Source: Pseudomonas putida W15Oct28 (lineage in GTDB: Bacteria; Pseudomonadota; Gammaproteobacteria; Pseudomonadales; Pseudomonadaceae). From it: 64,000 bases of DNA. The position numbers and the translations under genes are program-made. Below are positions 47,181 to 58,340 of the stretch, in pieces (the first letter of the stretch is position 1; the number at the start of each line of letters is the position of its first letter). The stretch covers positions 1 through 64,000 of the forward strand of contig NZ_JENB01000007.1 of assembly GCF_000708715.2 (NCBI RefSeq). Direction: 5' to 3'. The notes below the pieces were generated by a model that was not told the origin of the DNA, did no database searches, and saw nothing but the letters and a program-made list of their open reading frames with translations.

Positions 47181-47783
47181 TTACAGCTTGCCGGCGTTCT
47201 CGCTCAGGTAGGCAGCAACGCCTTCTGGCGAAGCGTTCATGCCTTTGTCGCCTTTTTTCCAGTTGGCAGGGCAGACTTCGCCGTGCTCTTCGTGGAACTG
47301 CAGGGCGTCAACCAGGCGCAGCAGCTCGTCCATGTTACGGCCCAGTGGCAGGTCGTTGACGATCTGCGAACGGACAACACCGTTGGTGTCGATCAGGAAG
47401 GCGCCACGGAAGGCCACGCCGCCTTCGGACTCGACGTCGTAGGCTTTGCAGATTTCGTGGGTGATGTCGGCAGCCAGGGTGTACTTGACCTGACCGATGC
47501 CACCGTTGTTCACCGGGGTGTTACGCCAGGCGTTGTGGGTGAAGTGCGAGTCGATCGACACGCCGATCACTTCCACGTTGCGCGACTGGAAGTCCGGGAT
47601 GCGGTTGTCCAGGGCGATCAGCTCGGACGGGCAGACGAAGGTGAAGTCCAGCGGGTAGAAGAACACCAGGCCGTACTTGCCCTTGATGGCCGAAGCCAGG
47701 TTGAAGCTGTCGACGATCTCGCCATTGCCCAGCACGGCAGGAACGGTGAAATCGGGGGCTTTCTTACCAACGAGTACGCTCAT
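47181..47783 (-). CDS. Typical 2-Cys peroxiredoxin (AhpC/Prx1)
   Basis: A 200-residue peroxidase. The peroxidatic Cys51 is in FTFVCPSE and the resolving Cys171 in GEVCPANW. The GGIG and C-terminal helix resemble sensitive 2-Cys Prx1 types. It reduces peroxides with thioredoxin or AhpF. CAGGAGA precedes the ATG; the ORF extension to 47948 is ignored. Confidence 0.93.
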   Translation of the reverse strand: MSVLVGKKAPDFTVPAVLGNGEIVDSFNLASAIKGKYGLVFFYPLDFTFVCPSELIALDNRIPDFQSRNVEVIGVSIDSHFTHNAWRNTPVNNGGIGQVKYTLAADITHEICKAYDVESEGGVAFRGAFLIDTNGVVRSQIVNDLPLGRNMDELLRLVDALQFHEEHGEVCPANWKKGDKGMNASPEGVAAYLSENAGKL

Positions 47784-47943
47784 TGTAATCTCCTGATGAG
47801 GGTGAAAAACCGTTTGCCGGGCCAGACGGGCTTGCCCGACATCCAACAAAGGCCGACCATCATACACGGCTTCTGATGACAGGCCGAATCCATCAGCAGG
47901 CAACCACCGGTCGCTCAAGCACAGCCTTTTCAGAAAGCACTTT

Positions 47944-47967
47944 GACAAGCATTCTCATTAACATTAA
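47944..47967. promoter_or_regulatory. Fur-box-like site upstream of bfd
   Basis: The reverse strand reads TTAATGAGAATGCTT, matching the core AATGAGAAT of Pseudomonas Fur boxes. It is about 40 bp before the bfd start, and bfd genes are usually iron-repressed. Position and sequence support it; binding untested. Confidence 0.65.
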
Positions 47968-48006
47968 GCTCCAATCCATCGACTCAACCCGCGATGGTCA
48001 GCCCTT

Positions 48007-48225
48007 ATGTATGTGTGTCTTTGTGTCGGCGTCACCGACGGACAGATCCGCGATGCGATCTATGAAGGATGCTGCAGTTACAAGGAAGTGCGAGCCGCGA
48101 CCAATGTCGCAAGCCAGTGTGGCAAATGCGCCTGTCTGGCCAAGGAAGTGGTCCGTGAGACCCTGACCGAGCTTCAGGTCAGCCAGGCCGCCCTGCCCTA
48201 CCCCGTGGAATTTACAGCTGCCTGA
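48007..48225 (+). CDS. bfd: Bacterioferritin-associated ferredoxin
   Basis: A 72-residue [2Fe-2S] protein with the Cys pattern CLC (residues 4-6) and CGKCAC near residue 38, as in Bfd. It reduces the heme of bacterioferritin to release stored iron. The gene lies just before bfr on the same strand, separated by a terminator. Confidence 0.95.
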   Translation: MYVCLCVGVTDGQIRDAIYEGCCSYKEVRAATNVASQCGKCACLAKEVVRETLTELQVSQAALPYPVEFTAA

Positions 48226-48242
48226 AAGCCCATATTTCAAAG

Positions 48243-48267
48243 AACCGGACCTGTGTCCGGTTTTTTT
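48243..48267 (+). terminator. Terminator after bfd
   Basis: AACCGGACCTGTGTCCGGTT followed by a T-run. It lets bfd and bfr be expressed separately. Confidence 0.85.
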
Positions 48268-48349
48268 ATGCCTTAAATTCAATAAGTTAGCGCTCCAACG
48301 CGGTTCACAAACATTCTTATTCCTATTAATTTTCACTTATTATTCAACA

Positions 48350-48372
48350 ACTTAGGTTTGACACTCCTAAGT
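48350..48372. promoter_or_regulatory. Inverted repeat overlapping a TTGACA box before bfr
   Basis: ACTTAGG-TTTGACACT-CCTAAGT is a perfect 7-bp inverted repeat enclosing TTGACA, about 55 bp before the bfr start. Possible operator for a regulator of the bfr promoter; unproven. Confidence 0.4.
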
Positions 48373-48425
48373 ATCGGGCTCAAACTTCACTGTATTGGCA
48401 CACTTCTACAGGGCAGGAACCCGTA

Positions 48426-48899
48426 ATGAAAGGCGACGTAAGCGTCATCCAGCATCTCAACAAGATCCTCGGAAACGAGCTGGTCGCGATCAACCAGTAC
48501 TTCCTGCACGCACGCATGTACGAAGATTGGGGCCTGAACAAACTCGGCAAGCACGAGTACAAGGAATCCATCGACGAGATGAAGCACGCTGACAAGCTGA
48601 TCAAGCGTATTCTCTTCCTCGAAGGCATCCCTAACGTTCAGGACCTGGGCAAGCTGATGATCGGCGAGCACACCAAGGAAATGCTCGAGTGCGACCTGAA
48701 GCTCGAAAAGAAAGGCCTGGTGGACCTGAAGGCAGCCATCGCTCATTGCGAAACCGCTGGCGACTTCGGCTCGCGTGACATGCTCGAAGACATCCTCGAG
48801 TCCGAGGAAGAGCACATCGACTGGCTGGAAACCCAACTGGGGCTGATCGACAAGATCACTATCGAAAACTACCTGCAGTCGCAGATGGGCGAAGAGTAA
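48426..48899 (+). CDS. bfr: Bacterioferritin
   Basis: A 157-residue heme-containing 24-mer iron store. The heme ligand is Met52 ([10 protein letters not shown]), and the ferroxidase centre Glu and His residues occur in [19 protein letters not shown] and [14 protein letters not shown]. The layout is that of ferroxidase-active BfrB-like proteins. A ribosome binding site is weak (GCAGGAA). Confidence 0.95.
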   Translation: MKGDVSVIQHLNKILGNELVAINQYFLHARMYEDWGLNKLGKHEYKESIDEMKHADKLIKRILFLEGIPNVQDLGKLMIGEHTKEMLECDLKLEKKGLVDLKAAIAHCETAGDFGSRDMLEDILESEEEHIDWLETQLGLIDKITIENYLQSQMGEE

Positions 48900-48912
48900 T
48901 TATTCGCCACAT

Positions 48913-48941
48913 AAAAAAACCCGCGATCAGCGGGTTTTTTT
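48913..48941. terminator. Bidirectional terminator bfr / grxD
   Basis: AAACCCGCGATCAGCGGGTTT flanked by an A-run and T-run between convergent genes. Confidence 0.88.
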
Positions 48942-48956
48942 ATGCTTGCCGGAAGC

Positions 48957-49292
48957 TCAGGCTTCGGAAGCCTTGGCTTTGGCAGCAGCGTCCTTGATCA
49001 GGGTCTGCAGCTCGCCGTTTTCGAACATTTCCAGCATGATATCGCTACCGCCAACCAACTCACCGGCTACCCACAGCTGCGGGAAGGTCGGCCAGTTGGC
49101 ATATTTTGGCAGGTTGGCACGGATTTCCGGGTTCTGCAGGATGTCGACGTAGGCGAACTTCTCGCCACAACCCATCACAGCTTGCGATGCCTTGGCCGAG
49201 AACCCGCATTGCGGGGCATTCGGCGAGCCTTTCATGTAAAGCAGAATGGTGTTGTTGGCAATCTGCTCTTTGATCGTTTCGATGATATCCAT
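48957..49292 (-). CDS. grxD: Monothiol glutaredoxin
   Basis: A 111-residue CGFS-type glutaredoxin. The active Cys29 is in QCGFSAK, and WPTFPQLWV and GGSDIM bind glutathione. Such proteins carry [2Fe-2S] clusters for transfer. CGAGGTG precedes the start. Convergent with bfr. Confidence 0.93.
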   Translation of the reverse strand: MDIIETIKEQIANNTILLYMKGSPNAPQCGFSAKASQAVMGCGEKFAYVDILQNPEIRANLPKYANWPTFPQLWVAGELVGGSDIMLEMFENGELQTLIKDAAAKAKASEA

Positions 49293-49383
49293 GTAGCACC
49301 TCGGCTTAACTTTGCGACGCTGTTGTCGGCACGGTGGCGCATTGTAACGGAAAGCCGAGCAGCGTGCTCGGCCTTGCTGTTCC

Positions 49384-51492
49384 TTACGCGGCCTCCACCT
49401 GCACGGGTACGCCATTGAGCGCAGCGTTGCCGGAAACCTGGTCCCGCAAGCGCTCGTCGGTCAGGTCATTGGCGCTCACCCCGGGCTGCGCGTGGGCGAT
49501 CTGCATGTGCACGCCCTGACGACCGTGACCGAAGCCATGGGGCAGGCTGACCACACCGGGCATCATGTCCTCGCAGGCTTGCACCTCGACTTCGAGGTCC
49601 CCCGTGCGCGAGCGGATACGCACCCGCTGGCCGTCCTGCAATTGTCGCTGTTGCAAGTCTTGCGGGTGCATCAACAGCTGATGGCGAGGCTTGCCTTTCA
49701 CCAGGCGGTGGAAATTGTGCATCCATGAGTTGTTGCTGCGCACATGGCGGCGACCGATCAGCAGCAGCTCACCCGGCACGGGCGGTGCCAGTTGCGTCAG
49801 GCGGTGAAGGTCGTCCAGCAACACCTGGGGTGCCGCTTCGACAGCCTTGCTGGCAGTCGCCAGGCGCGCAGTGAGGTTGCTGCGTAAAGGCCCGAGGTCA
49901 AGGCCGTGCGGATGATCGTCCAGTGTTGCCACGCAAAGCCGCCAGGGCGTTGCTTCGCCATAGCGCCCCTTGCGCAAGGCCAGATCGATCATCTGCGCAG
50001 GTGTCCAGGTCGGTTTCAATTCAAGCTCGGCACGCCTGGCAAACGCCTGGGCCAGGCCGACGAAGATTTCCCAGTCGTGCAGCGCCCCATCCGGCTTGGC
50101 CAGGATCGCCCGGTTGAAGCGGGTGACGTTGCGCACGGCCAGCAAGTTGAAGGTGCTGTCGTAGTGGTCGTTTTCCAGCGCTGTGGTGGAAGGCAGGATC
50201 AGGTCGGCATGCCGGGTGGTTTCATTGATGTAGAGGTCGATGCTGAGCATGAACGCCAGGCCTTCCAGTGCCGCATCCAGCTGGCGACCGTTAGGCGTGG
50301 ACAGCACCGGGTTGCCGGCCACTGTCACCAAGGCGCGTACCTGCCCTTCGCCAGGTGTCAGCATCTCTTCGGCCAGGGCCACCACGGGCAGCTCCCCGCC
50401 GTACTCGGGCAAGCCCGACACCCGGCTCTGCCAGGCGTTGAAATGGCCGCCGGAGGTGGTGGCCACCAGGTCGACAGCAGGCTCGGTGCACAACGCGCCA
50501 CCTTCACGGTCGAGGTTGCCGGTTACCAGGTTGATCAGTTGCACCAGCCAGTGGCAGAGGGTACCGAAGGCTTGGGTGGAAACGCCCATGCGGCCATAGC
50601 ACACGGCCCTGCCTGCTGCGGCGAAGTCTCGCGCCAGCTGGCGGATCTGCGGTGCGGCAATACCGCAGTGCGTGCTCATGGCTTCGGCGTTGAGCGGTGC
50701 AAGCGCTTCGCGCACCTGCTGCAGGCCGTTGACCGGCAAGTGCGAACCCTGCGCCAGCCCCTCCTCGAACAAAGTGTTGAGCAAGCCGCACAACAAGGCC
50801 GCATCCCCACCCGGGCGGATGAACAAATGGGTGTCGGCCATGGCAGCCGTTTCGCTGCGCCGAGGGTCCACTACCACCAGGCGCCCGCCCCGGCCACGCA
50901 GGGCCTTCAGGCGCTTTTCCACATCTGGCACGGTCATGATGCTGCCGTTGGAGGCCAGCGGGTTGCCGCCAAGAATCAGCATGAAGTCGGTCTGGTCGAT
51001 GTCAGGAATCGGCAACAGCAGGCCATGGCCATACATCAGGTGGCTGACCAGGTGCTGCGGCAGCTGGTCCACCGAGGTGGCCGAGAAACGGTTGCGTGTC
51101 TTGAGCAGGCCGAGGAAGTAGTTGCTGTGGGTCATCAAGCCGTAGTTGTGCACGCTCGGGTTGCCCTGGTACACCGCCACGGCATTGCGCCCGTGAGCCT
51201 GCTGGACAGCCCACAGCTTTTCGGCGGCCAGGGCAAAGGCCTCGTCCCAGCCGATGGCCTGCCAGCGCTCACCTACCCGCTTGTGGGGCTGGCGCAGGCG
51301 GTCAGGGTCGTTCTGGATGTCTTGCAGGGCCACGGCCTTGGGGCAGACGTGGCCTCGGCTGAACGGGTCCTGGGGGTCGCCCTTGATCGAACTGATCAGC
51401 GCCCGCCCGTCGTCCTCATGGCTGACTTCGATGTTCAGCCCGCAGATGGCTTCGCACAGGTGACAGGCACGGTGATGCAGGGTCTTGGTCAT
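49384..51492 (-). CDS. Molybdopterin oxidoreductase (DMSO reductase family)
   Basis: A 702-residue cytoplasmic enzyme with an N-terminal [4Fe-4S] motif CHLCEAICG...HVCPKA and the bis-molybdopterin-guanine-dinucleotide domains of the DMSO reductase superfamily (WDEAFALAAEKLW; CYGRMGVSTQAFG; C-terminal SRTGDLEVEV region). No twin-arginine signal is present. At the usual Cys/Sec metal-ligand position (SATSVDQLPQHLVSH) no Cys or Sec is obvious. Substrate unknown; it may be formate- or nitrate-type. Confidence 0.88.
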   Translation of the reverse strand: MTKTLHHRACHLCEAICGLNIEVSHEDDGRALISSIKGDPQDPFSRGHVCPKAVALQDIQNDPDRLRQPHKRVGERWQAIGWDEAFALAAEKLWAVQQAHGRNAVAVYQGNPSVHNYGLMTHSNYFLGLLKTRNRFSATSVDQLPQHLVSHLMYGHGLLLPIPDIDQTDFMLILGGNPLASNGSIMTVPDVEKRLKALRGRGGRLVVVDPRRSETAAMADTHLFIRPGGDAALLCGLLNTLFEEGLAQGSHLPVNGLQQVREALAPLNAEAMSTHCGIAAPQIRQLARDFAAAGRAVCYGRMGVSTQAFGTLCHWLVQLINLVTGNLDREGGALCTEPAVDLVATTSGGHFNAWQSRVSGLPEYGGELPVVALAEEMLTPGEGQVRALVTVAGNPVLSTPNGRQLDAALEGLAFMLSIDLYINETTRHADLILPSTTALENDHYDSTFNLLAVRNVTRFNRAILAKPDGALHDWEIFVGLAQAFARRAELELKPTWTPAQMIDLALRKGRYGEATPWRLCVATLDDHPHGLDLGPLRSNLTARLATASKAVEAAPQVLLDDLHRLTQLAPPVPGELLLIGRRHVRSNNSWMHNFHRLVKGKPRHQLLMHPQDLQQRQLQDGQRVRIRSRTGDLEVEVQACEDMMPGVVSLPHGFGHGRQGVHMQIAHAQPGVSANDLTDERLRDQVSGNAALNGVPVQVEAA

Positions 51493-51866
51493 GGCCGCCT
51501 CTGCCTTGTTGTTGTCGAACAGTGACTATGCGCCCGGCCCCAGCCCGCGGCCAGTGCCCTTCGCCGCGTGAATCCACCGACATCAGGCACACGATTTGCG
51601 ACAGCCATTTGCCAAATTGCCAGCAAGCCCTGTACAACTCGTGTAGCAAATAAAAAACAGCACAGGCCGACGGGTGAAGACACCCTTTGCAACACCCTTT
51701 GCAATCAGACCGCTGTTTCCCCCTTGGCTTCAGGCGACATTTACTTATAGTATTGCGCCTTTCCCTATTTTCGTCCGCCCCGTGCGGCTTACGCCGCAGG
51801 TCACTCCCGTTGTCAAAAAAAACCATACGGTCGACCTGCATACCGTTGCAGATAAGGTAGTCAATC
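51493..51866. other. argF upstream intergenic region with tandem repeat
   Basis: A 374-bp gap between divergent genes. It has a perfect tandem copy of the 12-mer ACACCCTTTGCA at 51680-51703 and the argF promoter described separately. No additional gene or RNA was found. Confidence 0.55.
51724..51751 (+). promoter_or_regulatory. Sigma70-type promoter of argF
   Basis: TTGGCT (51724-51729), 16-bp spacer and TATAGT (51746-51751). This places transcription start about 110 bases before the argF ATG. Confidence 0.5.
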
Positions 51867-52787
51867 ATGAGCGCTAGGCACTTTCTCTCCCTGCTGGACT
51901 TCACCACCGACGAATTGCTCGGGGTGATCCGCCGCGGCATCGAGCTGAAGGACCTGCGCAAACGAGGCGTGTTGTTCGAGCCCCTGAAGAACCGCGTGCT
52001 GGGCATGATCTTCGAGAAATCCTCGACCCGCACCCGCGTGTCGTTCGAGGCTGGCATGATCCAGCTCGGTGGCCAGGCCATCTTCCTGTCGCCGCGCGAC
52101 ACCCAGCTGGGGCGTGGCGAGCCAATCGGTGACAGCGCCATCGTGCTGTCGAGCATGGTCGATGTGGTGATGATTCGTACCCACGCCCACAGCACCCTGA
52201 CCGAGTTCGCCGCCAAATCGCGCGTGCCGGTGATCAACGGCCTGTCCGACGAGTCGCACCCGTGCCAACTGCTGGCCGACATGCAGACCTTCCTCGAGCA
52301 CCGCGGCTCGATCCAGGGCAAGACCGTGACCTGGATCGGCGACGGCTTCAACATGTGCAACTCCTATATCGAGGCCGCCAGGCAGTTCGATTTCCAGCTG
52401 CGCATCGCCTGCCCCGAAGGCTACGAGCCGGATCAGCGCTTCATGGCGCTGGGCGGTGACCGCGTGCAGATCATCCGTGATGCCAAGGAAGCCGTGCGTG
52501 ACGCACACCTTGTGGTCACCGATGTCTGGACTTCCATGGGTCAGGAGGAGGAAACTGCACGGCGCCTGGCGCATTTCGCGCCTTACCAGGTCACCCGCGA
52601 ACTGCTCGACCTGGCGGCACCCGATGTCCTCTTCATGCACTGCCTGCCCGCCCACCGTGGCGAGGAAATCAGCCAGGACCTGCTCGACGACCCCCGTTCG
52701 GTCGCCTGGGACGAGGCTGAAAACCGCCTGCATGCACAGAAGGCGCTTCTCGAATTCCTTGTAGAACCGGCTTACCACCACGCATGA
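51867..52787 (+). CDS. argF: Ornithine carbamoyltransferase
   Basis: A 306-residue enzyme making citrulline from ornithine and carbamoyl phosphate. Motifs STRTR ([12 protein letters not shown]), HPCQ, and the ornithine loop ([12 protein letters not shown]) are intact. It is translated from an ATG with a weak AAGGTA upstream and overlaps the following ABC ATPase by 4 bp. Confidence 0.96.
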   Translation: MSARHFLSLLDFTTDELLGVIRRGIELKDLRKRGVLFEPLKNRVLGMIFEKSSTRTRVSFEAGMIQLGGQAIFLSPRDTQLGRGEPIGDSAIVLSSMVDVVMIRTHAHSTLTEFAAKSRVPVINGLSDESHPCQLLADMQTFLEHRGSIQGKTVTWIGDGFNMCNSYIEAARQFDFQLRIACPEGYEPDQRFMALGGDRVQIIRDAKEAVRDAHLVVTDVWTSMGQEEETARRLAHFAPYQVTRELLDLAAPDVLFMHCLPAHRGEEISQDLLDDPRSVAWDEAENRLHAQKALLEFLVEPAYHHA

Positions 52788-53893
52788 GTCAACCCCTACT
52801 GCTCAACCTGCGCAACCTCGCCTGCGGCTACGGCGACCAGCGCATCGTCCAGAACCTCAACCTGCACCTGAACGCCGGCGACATCGGTTGCCTGCTGGGT
52901 TCATCCGGTTGCGGGAAAACCACCACCCTGCGCGCCATTGCCGGTTTCGAACCGGTACACGAAGGCGAGATCCAGCTGGCTGGCGAGGTCATTTCCCGCG
53001 CCGGCTTCACCCTGGCCCCGGAAAAGCGCCGCATCGGCATGGTGTTCCAGGACTACGCGCTGTTCCCGCACCTGACCGTGGCGCAGAACATTGCCTTTGG
53101 CATCGCCAAGCACCCACGCCAGGCCGCCGTCATCGAAGAGATGCTCGAACTGGTCAAGCTGGGCGGCCTGGGCGGGCGTTACCCGCATGAGCTGTCTGGC
53201 GGCCAGCAGCAACGGGTCGCCCTGGCCCGCGCGCTGGCGCCTGAGCCGCAGTTGCTGCTGCTCGACGAGCCGTTCTCCAACCTTGACGTGGAGTTGCGCC
53301 GGCGCCTGAGCCACGAGGTTCGCGATATCCTCAAGAGCCGTGGCACCAGCGCCATCCTGGTTACCCATGACCAGGAAGAAGCCTTTGCCGTCAGCGATCA
53401 GGTCGGTGTGTTCAAGGAAGGGCGGCTGGAGCAGTGGGACACGCCCTACAACCTTTACCACGAACCACAGACGCCGTTCGTGGCCAGTTTCATTGGCCAG
53501 GGGTACTTCATCCGTGGGCAGATGAGCAGCCACGAGGCCGTCAATACCGAGCTGGGTGAACTGCGCGGCAACCGTGCCTACATCATGGCCCCGGGCAGTT
53601 CGGTGGACGTGCTGTTGCGGCCCGACGATATCGTGCACGCACCGGGCAGCGCGCTGCAGGCGAACGTCGTCGGCAAGAGCTTCCTGGGGGCGTCGACCCT
53701 GTACCGCCTGCAACTTCCGACCGGCAGCCAGCTGGAAGCGATCTTCCCTAGCCATAACGACCATCAGGTCGGTGAGAGCGTGGGGATTGCAGTGAAGGCC
53801 GATCACCTGGTGCTGTTCCCGGTACCGGGCAGTGTGGCGGCGCAGTTGCCGCGGCAGGAGAACGGCGTCCGTCGGTACAGTTCGGCGACCTGA
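52784..53893 (+). CDS. ABC transporter ATPase (FbpC/PotA-like)
   Basis: A 369-residue ATPase: Walker [12 protein letters not shown]-loop [13 protein letters not shown], signature [19 protein letters not shown], Walker [13 protein letters not shown], and a C-terminal TOBE domain ([28 protein letters not shown]). It resembles iron(III)/polyamine importers. No permease or binding protein is adjacent, so the transport partner is elsewhere. Coupled to argF by an ATGA overlap. Confidence 0.9.
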   Translation: MSQPLLLNLRNLACGYGDQRIVQNLNLHLNAGDIGCLLGSSGCGKTTTLRAIAGFEPVHEGEIQLAGEVISRAGFTLAPEKRRIGMVFQDYALFPHLTVAQNIAFGIAKHPRQAAVIEEMLELVKLGGLGGRYPHELSGGQQQRVALARALAPEPQLLLLDEPFSNLDVELRRRLSHEVRDILKSRGTSAILVTHDQEEAFAVSDQVGVFKEGRLEQWDTPYNLYHEPQTPFVASFIGQGYFIRGQMSSHEAVNTELGELRGNRAYIMAPGSSVDVLLRPDDIVHAPGSALQANVVGKSFLGASTLYRLQLPTGSQLEAIFPSHNDHQVGESVGIAVKADHLVLFPVPGSVAAQLPRQENGVRRYSSAT

Positions 53894-53903
53894 TTCAACA
53901 TCC

Positions 53904-53926
53904 TTGGGGCCGCTATGCGGCCCCAA
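53904..53926. terminator. Hairpin between ABC ATPase and ybaK
   Basis: TTGGGGCCGCTATGCGGCCCCAA is a near-perfect stem with a 3-base loop between convergent genes. No long T-run. Confidence 0.55.
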
Positions 53927-53931
53927 CAATC

Positions 53932-54402
53932 TCAGCCTCTGCCGATCCCGGCAAACTTGCCCTGGGTATGCTCGGCCAGCACCGCCGCCGCCAATTCCAC
54001 TTCCAACCCACGCCGTCCAGCGCTGACATGGATGGTTGCAAAATTCTGCGCTGATTCGTCAATGAACGTACGCAGGCGCTTCTTCTGCCCCAATGGGCTG
54101 ATCCCACCTACCAGATAACCTGTGGCCCGCTGCGCCGCAGCAGGGTCTGCCATCTCGCATTTCTTTACCCCGGCAGCATGGGCCAGGGCCTTGAGGTCCA
54201 GAGTCCCCACCACAGGCACCACCGCCACCAGCAACTCCCCTTTCTCGCTGCTCGCCAGCAAGGTCTTGAACACCTGCTGCGGGTCGAGCCCTAGCTTTTC
54301 CGCCGCCTCCAGACCGTAAGACGCCGACTTGGGGTCATGCTCATAACTGTGCACACGGTGCTCGGCGCGATGCTTCTTCAACAGGTCTAGGGCGGGGGTC
54401 AT
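53932..54402 (-). CDS. ybaK: Cys-tRNA(Pro) deacylase YbaK
   Basis: A 156-residue trans-editing protein. It removes Cys from mischarged tRNA(Pro). The conserved Lys is in QVFKTLLA (KTLLA), and the [12 protein letters not shown] loop also matches the family. A ribosome binding site (GGAGC) precedes the ATG. Convergent with the ABC ATPase gene. Confidence 0.9.
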   Translation of the reverse strand: MTPALDLLKKHRAEHRVHSYEHDPKSASYGLEAAEKLGLDPQQVFKTLLASSEKGELLVAVVPVVGTLDLKALAHAAGVKKCEMADPAAAQRATGYLVGGISPLGQKKRLRTFIDESAQNFATIHVSAGRRGLEVELAAAVLAEHTQGKFAGIGRG

Positions 54403-54705
54403 GCAAGGGCTCCGGTCTGGGACGGCTCGGCGGCTACTTTAGGACAATTCCCACAGCGCAGCCAGCGCACCGCAATCGCGCACCTCTAGTACGGGGATCC
54501 GAAGCCGATTTTAGCGACCATTTCGTGACTGGTCGTTCACTTTCGACCTTTGACATCAGCGTTTCTTGTCTATATTTTTTCGCTTCTGAACAAATGGCGC
54601 ACTTTTAAGGTGCGTTTCCTGTATTTGCCCGGGGTCAATGGGGATCGACACCGGGCTTTGCTGTCGAGCGCCACGCGCCTCACAACAAAAAAAACGAGGT
54701 CATAC
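54403..54705. promoter_or_regulatory. Leader region of glpF
   Basis: A 303-bp gap. TTGACA (54550-54555) and TATATT (54571-54576), 15 bp apart, make a good sigma70 promoter. Repeated TTCG/CGTTCAC elements just before it (TGGTCGTTCACTTTCGACC) may be a GlpR site. Further down, GCCCGG (54627-54632) and CCGGGC (54651-54656) form a hairpin in the transcribed leader. Confidence 0.55.
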
Positions 54706-55557
54706 ATGACGACTGCTCTACGCCAACCCACGCTGTCCAGCCAATGCCTGGCCGAGTTTCTCGGCACTGCCCTGCTCATTTTCTTCGGTACCGGCTGCGT
54801 TGCCGCGCTCAAGGTCGCCGGCGCCAGCTTCGGCCTGTGGGAAATCAGCATCATCTGGGGCGTCGGCGTGAGCATGGCGATCTACCTCACCGCCGGCATT
54901 TCCGGCGCGCACCTGAACCCGGCAGTGAGCATCGCCCTCACCCTGTTCGCCGGTTTCGACAAGCGCAAGCTGCCCTTCTACATGCTGGCCCAGGTATGCG
55001 GCGCGTTCTGTGGCGCGGCGCTGGTCTACACCCTGTACAGCAACCTGTTCTTCGATTTCGAACAGGCCCACGCCATGTTGCGCGGTAGCGAAGCCAGCCT
55101 GGAGCTGGCCTCGGTGTTCTCCACCTACCCACACCCGTCGCTGTCCACCGGCCAGGCGTTCCTGGTTGAAGTCGTCATCACGGCGATCCTGATGGCCGTG
55201 ATCATGGCGCTGACCGACGACAACAATGGCCTGCCACGCGGCGCCATGGCCCCGCTGCTGATCGGCCTGCTGATCGCCGTGATCGGCAGCGCCATGGGCC
55301 CGCTGACCGGCTTTGCCATGAACCCTGCCCGCGATTTCGGGCCAAAACTCATGACGTTCCTGGCCGGTTGGGGCGAAATCGCCTTCACTGGCGGACGGGA
55401 CATACCGTATTTCCTGGTTCCGGTGTTCGCACCGATCCTTGGCGCTTGCCTGGGTGCCGCGACTTATCGCGGCCTGATTGCCCGCAACTTGCCAATGGCA
55501 GCTGCCGCGAACCCTGAGACAAATGACAATCGCCAGGGCGATACTCAAGCCAATTGA
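54706..55557 (+). CDS. glpF: Glycerol facilitator
   Basis: A 283-residue aquaglyceroporin with six helices and both NPA-type loops (HLNPAVS and MNPARDFGP). Its C-terminal 20 residues or so are polar. It admits glycerol for GlpK. GAGG precedes the ATG; the longer frame to 54550 is disregarded. glpK follows 51 bp later. Confidence 0.95.
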   Translation: MTTALRQPTLSSQCLAEFLGTALLIFFGTGCVAALKVAGASFGLWEISIIWGVGVSMAIYLTAGISGAHLNPAVSIALTLFAGFDKRKLPFYMLAQVCGAFCGAALVYTLYSNLFFDFEQAHAMLRGSEASLELASVFSTYPHPSLSTGQAFLVEVVITAILMAVIMALTDDNNGLPRGAMAPLLIGLLIAVIGSAMGPLTGFAMNPARDFGPKLMTFLAGWGEIAFTGGRDIPYFLVPVFAPILGACLGAATYRGLIARNLPMAAAANPETNDNRQGDTQAN

Positions 55558-55581
55558 TGCCGGCAACACGCCCAGCCCTGA

Positions 55582-57108
<1,527 letters not shown>

Positions 57109-57141
57109 AGCCTTCTAAGTTTTGGGGCGCAGCTCAAATCA

Positions 57142-57463
57142 CTGTGGGAGCGGGCAGGCCCGCGAACACCGGCGAAACCGGTGCCATCCACCGCGCTGGA
57201 TTCTTCGCGGGTAAACCCGCTCCCACAAGGACTGCGCAGGCCTCAGGCTGATGCAGTACCTGTAGGAGCGGCTTCAGCCGCGAACACCGGCGAAGCCGGT
57301 GCCATCCACCGCGCAGGGTTCTTCGCGGGCATGCCCGCTCCCACAGGGACCGCGCAGGCTTCAGGCTTGTGCAGTACCTGTAGGAGCGGCTTTAGCCGCG
57401 AACACCGGCGAAGCCGGTGCCATCCACCGCGCTGGATGCTTCGCGGGTGAACCCGCACCCACA
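57142..57463. repeat. Triple tandem array of REP pairs (118-bp period)
   Basis: Three units start at 57142, 57260 and 57378, exactly 118 bp apart. Each unit is an inverted REP pair around ACACCGGCGAA(A/G)CCGGTGCCATCCACCGCGC. The units differ at a few bases (for example TGTGGGAGCGGGC versus TGTAGGAGCGGC). It lies between glpK and glpR. This is a repeat expansion, not CRISPR. Confidence 0.9.
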
Positions 57464-57557
57464 ACGACCATGCGCCAATGCGCCATGGTCCACTGGCCGT
57501 CACCCCCTTCCTACGGCATCATTGCAGAATTTGTCCGGCTGCCCCAAAGGACCGCCC

Positions 57558-58313
57558 ATGAATCTGCCCCCCCGCCAACAACAAATCCTCGAACTGGTGC
57601 GCGAGCGCGGTTACGTCAGTATCGAAGAAATGGCGCAGCTGTTCGTCGTGACACCGCAGACCATCCGTCGAGATATCAACCAGCTTGCCGAACTCAACCT
57701 GCTTCGCCGTTACCACGGTGGCGCGGCGTATGACTCGAGCATCGAGAACACGGCCTACGCCATGCGTGCCGACCAGATGCGCGATGAAAAGCAGCGCATC
57801 GCCGACGCCGTGGCCCTGCAGATTCCCGACCATGCCTCGGTGTTCATCAACATCGGCACCACCACCGAGTCCATCGCCCGCGCACTGCTCAACCACAACC
57901 ACCTGAAGGTCATCACCAACAACTTGCACGTGGCGGCGATCCTGGCCGCCAAGGACGATTTCGAAGTGCTGGTGGCCGGTGGCACGGTGCGCCGCGACGG
58001 CGGTGTGGTCGGCCAGGCCAGCGTCGACTTCATCAACCAGTTCAAGGTCGATTTCGCCCTGGTGGGCATCAGCGGTATCGACGAGGACGGCAGCCTGCTC
58101 GACTTCGACTACCAGGAAGTGCGGGTTTCCCAGGCGATCATCGCCAATGCCCGGCAAGTGATCCTCGCCGCCGACTCCAGCAAGTTCGGGCGCAATGCCA
58201 TGGTGCGCCTGGGTTCGATCAGCCTGGTCGACTGCCTGGTGACCGACCAGGCGCCAACCCCCGCCCTCTCCCAGTTGCTCAACCAGTACAAGATTCGCCT
58301 CGACGTAGTTTGA
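57558..58313 (+). CDS. glpR: DeoR-family glycerol-3-phosphate repressor GlpR
   Basis: A 251-residue repressor with an N-terminal DeoR winged helix ([38 protein letters not shown]) and a sugar-phosphate sensor domain ([37 protein letters not shown]). Start MNLPPRQQQ with AAGGA 8 bases upstream; the frame's 47-residue extension overlaps the REP array. It represses the glp genes until glycerol-3-phosphate accumulates. Confidence 0.95.
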   Translation: MNLPPRQQQILELVRERGYVSIEEMAQLFVVTPQTIRRDINQLAELNLLRRYHGGAAYDSSIENTAYAMRADQMRDEKQRIADAVALQIPDHASVFINIGTTTESIARALLNHNHLKVITNNLHVAAILAAKDDFEVLVAGGTVRRDGGVVGQASVDFINQFKVDFALVGISGIDEDGSLLDFDYQEVRVSQAIIANARQVILAADSSKFGRNAMVRLGSISLVDCLVTDQAPTPALSQLLNQYKIRLDVV

Positions 58314-58321
58314 GCCGCAAG

Positions 58322-58340
58322 CGGGCCGCCCTGCGGCCCG
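58322..58340 (+). terminator. Hairpin after glpR
   Basis: CGGGCCGCCCTGCGGCCCG stem, followed closely by ACATTTTC. It overlaps the first GlpR-like site. Confidence 0.5.

Noticed and set aside
49384..51492. Selenocysteine in the molybdopterin enzyme
   Set aside because: There is no in-frame TGA within the gene, and the metal-ligand region reads as ordinary residues.
49906..51525. A 539-residue open frame opposite the molybdopterin oxidoreductase
   Set aside because: The minus strand carries the iron-sulfur and molybdopterin motifs; the plus frame shows no motif or start signal.
54627..54656. A structured non-coding RNA or tmRNA in the glpF leader
   Set aside because: Only one short GC hairpin is present, with no tRNA-like or tmRNA-like features.
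57142..57463. Possible CRISPR array from the regular 118-bp repeats
   Set aside because: Each repeat is itself an inverted REP pair, the intervening sequences are repeated too, and no cas gene is present.
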